Assembly: GCA_014799585.1 (NCBI GenBank)
Contig: JAAVHU010000005.1
Location: 1 to 16,757, forward strand
Source: Clostridiales bacterium
GTDB taxonomy: Bacteria; Bacillota; Clostridia; Oscillospirales; Acutalibacteraceae
DNA length: 16,757 bases
Direction of reading: 5' to 3'
Position 1 is the first letter of the stretch. Every line of letters starts with the position of its first letter. A model generated the notes under the pieces. That model was not told where the DNA came from and did not search any database. It saw only the letters and a program-made list of their open reading frames with translations. The translations under genes were made by a program, and so were the position numbers. Shown here in pieces: positions 15,252-16,757 of the stretch.

Positions 15252-16484
15252 ATGAATAAAGCTCAGGAATTAAGATTTTATATTGAAGCACTATGCGTTT
15301 ATGATTTAAAAAAGGACGAGGTTATATCCTCCCTGCTTGATCTTTTGCAGAATTATGATAATGAAAAGGTGCTTGAAAAACAAAGTGAATTTTTCAGAAA
15401 GGTAACAAGCCACAAGTCTTTTGCAAGCTATGTTTCAAAACTGATTTTAACGGATGATAATGCGTTTACAAAGGCAGCGGCAAGCGGCAGAGTAAATGAA
15501 TTGCCAAAGGCAGTTTTAAACGGTGTGAAAAGTGATCTTGAAAAACTTGAAGCAATTGCTTTCATTAAGCCCGAAGATATTTATAATTCTGTTGAAGATA
15601 ACGATTTAAAAGAGGTTTTAAAAACTCTGCCTGCATGGGAAAGCGGAGAAGCAGTTTATCCGCTCCATCAGAACTGGGCTGAGCAGACAGATGCTTTAAC
15701 AAACTATTATAAAAAGAACGGCTATGGCATGTATTCAAAATATACAGCATTTACGTGGAGAAATCACAGCCTTTGCCCGATTACATCAACAGACCCTATC
15801 ACGCTTTCTGATTTAAAAAATTATGAACTGCAAAGAAAAAAGGTTATAGACAACACGGAAAGTTTTGTTAACGGATATCCCTCCAACAATGTTTTGCTTT
15901 ATGGAGACAGAGGAACAGGAAAAAGCTCAACCGTTCACGCAGTTTTAAATGAATATGCAAAAGAAGGGCTCAGAATGATTGAAATATCCAAAAGTGATAT
16001 TTCGGATTTAACCTTAATCAGAGAGCTTCTTGCAGATAGTCCGATGAAATTTATTATTTTCATTGATGATTTATGTTTTGACAGCCATGATGACTCTTTT
16101 GGTGAATTAAAGGCAGCACTTGAGGGAAGCCTTTCAGGCAGAAAGCACAACACGATTATTTATGCAACCTCAAACAGACGCCATCTGATTAAAGAAAGTT
16201 TCTCAGACAGAGAAAATGATATAAACAGAAACGATATTATGCAGGAGCAGTTAAGTCTTTCAGACCGTTTCGGACTTTCAATCACATTTATTAATCCGGA
16301 TAAAAGAGATTATCTTGATATCGTTGATAAAATTGCCAAAGACAGAAACCTTAATGTTGACGCAGACAAACTTCATCTTGTGGCTGAGCAATGGGCTTCA
16401 CGTAAAGGCGGAAGATCACCAAGATGTGCAAGGCAGTTTATAGATTTTGTTGAAAGTGCAGAGATGCGTGGTAAAGAATGGTAA
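15252..16484 (+). CDS. DUF815-family AAA+ ATPase
   Basis: 410 residues. The N-terminal 200 residues are helical and of unknown role. The AAA+ core follows: Walker A YGDRGTGKSST (about 217-227), Walker B FIIFIDDL (about 267-274), sensor 1 YATSNRR (about 304-310), and an arginine-finger-like LSDRFG near 346-351. This arrangement, with GRKHNTIIYATSNRRHL, is typical of the DUF815 family (Pfam PF05673), widespread single-gene P-loop ATPases whose cell function is not established. All ATPase motifs are intact. The start ATG has only a weak Shine-Dalgarno (GAAGTG). A possible promoter upstream is TTGTAA-17-TAATAT near 15175-15205. It is divergent from the FadR-type regulator. No obvious partner gene is seen; the next gene is a response regulator 103 bases on. 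Confidence 0.88.
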   Translation: MNKAQELRFYIEALCVYDLKKDEVISSLLDLLQNYDNEKVLEKQSEFFRKVTSHKSFASYVSKLILTDDNAFTKAAASGRVNELPKAVLNGVKSDLEKLEAIAFIKPEDIYNSVEDNDLKEVLKTLPAWESGEAVYPLHQNWAEQTDALTNYYKKNGYGMYSKYTAFTWRNHSLCPITSTDPITLSDLKNYELQRKKVIDNTESFVNGYPSNNVLLYGDRGTGKSSTVHAVLNEYAKEGLRMIEISKSDISDLTLIRELLADSPMKFIIFIDDLCFDSHDDSFGELKAALEGSLSGRKHNTIIYATSNRRHLIKESFSDRENDINRNDIMQEQLSLSDRFGLSITFINPDKRDYLDIVDKIAKDRNLNVDADKLHLVAEQWASRKGGRSPRCARQFIDFVESAEMRGKEW

Positions 16485-16490
16485 AACTTA

Positions 16491-16513
16491 GTTAAAAAAC
16501 TTTTAACAATTTT
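16491..16513 (+). terminator. Weak A/T hairpin after the DUF815 gene
   Basis: GTTAAAA (16491-16497) and TTTTAAC (16501-16507) are perfect 7-bp arms with a 3-base loop, followed by AATTTT, only 6 bases after the stop codon. The low GC makes it a weak terminator at best; it could also be a protein-binding inverted repeat. Confidence 0.35.
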
Positions 16514-16540
16514 CACTGTTTATTTACCAAAACATAAAAT
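16512..16540 (+). promoter_or_regulatory. Possible promoter of the response regulator gene
   Basis: TTCACT (16512-16517), a 17-base spacer and TAAAAT (16535-16540), giving a start near 16547 and a leader of about 40 bases. The -35 is weak, which would suit a gene that needs an activator. Confidence 0.35.
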
Positions 16541-16587
16541 TATGAACAAAAACAGATGTTAACATAAACGCAAAGGAGAACGAAACT

Positions 16588-16757
16588 ATGAGCAATAAAA
16601 TTCTTGTTGTAGATGATGATCTTCACATCTGCGAATTACTTAAACTTTATCTTGAAAACGAGAACTACACAGTTTATGTTGCAAATGACGGACAGGCTGC
16701 TGTTGAAACATTTGCTGTAAAATCACCTGATCTTGTTTTGCTTGATATTATGCTTCC
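16588..16757 (+). CDS. Response regulator receiver domain (OmpR/PhoP-like), 3' truncated
   Basis: The ATG at 16588 follows AAAGGAGAA with a 7-base gap. The visible 56 residues are the first half of a CheY-like receiver: the acidic pocket VVDDD (residues 7-11), the phosphoacceptor Asp53 in LVLLDIMLP, and an opening (KILVVDDDLHICELLKLYL) typical of OmpR-class regulators. The output domain and any partner histidine kinase lie beyond the window, so the signal and targets cannot be stated. The usual arrangement predicts a histidine kinase gene next. Confidence 0.9.
   Translation, partial: MSNKILVVDDDLHICELLKLYLENENYTVYVANDGQAAVETFAVKSPDLVLLDIML

Overview
The window is a stretch of low-GC chromosomal housekeeping DNA from a Firmicute, most likely a gut-type member of the Clostridia (Ruminococcaceae/Oscillospirales-like). 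The grounds are strong GGAGG Shine-Dalgarno sites, TTGACA/TATAAT promoters, a T-box in front of thrS, ribonuclease Y and YhaM, a fakA-recG pair, and a DUF815 ATPase. No plasmid, phage, IS element, CRISPR array, tRNA or rRNA is visible. The placement is inferred from gene content, not from a search.

Layout, left to right. (1) 1-3374, + strand: the 3' part of fakA (fatty-acid kinase), then recG two bases later, ending at a bidirectional terminator. (2) 3424-5064, - strand: a membrane-anchored protein with a zinc ribbon, a kinase-like domain and two PASTA repeats. Its kinase core has lost the catalytic residues, so it looks like a pseudokinase. (3) 5209-8092, + strand: the operon yhaM - prmA - alpha/beta hydrolase. 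Its promoter carries a perfect 16-bp palindrome matching the FNR consensus TTGAT-N4-ATCAA. (4) 8106-8637, - strand: a small hypothetical membrane or secreted protein, split by a frameshift at a run of eight T. (5) 8731-10912, - strand: thrS with a complete T-box leader, divergent from (6) rny at 11183-12736, + strand, followed by a Dabb-domain protein. (7) 13099-13196: a compact element of four successive hairpins, probably a dispersed intergenic repeat. (8) 13252-15052, - strand: ilvC and, upstream of it, a FadR-type GntR regulator. Both have canonical promoters and share an 11-bp motif, which suggests that the regulator controls itself and ilvC. (9) 15252-16757, + strand: a DUF815 AAA+ ATPase, then the start of an OmpR-type response regulator cut by the window end.

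Most genes are core functions: RNA decay, translation, DNA repair, and lipid and branched-chain amino-acid metabolism. The less ordinary material lies in the pseudokinase, the frameshifted gene, and the regulatory DNA around yhaM, ilvC and the small hypothetical gene. I saw no clear multi-gene novel system. The best candidates for something undescribed are the PASTA pseudokinase and the proposed FadR-family/ilvC regulatory circuit.
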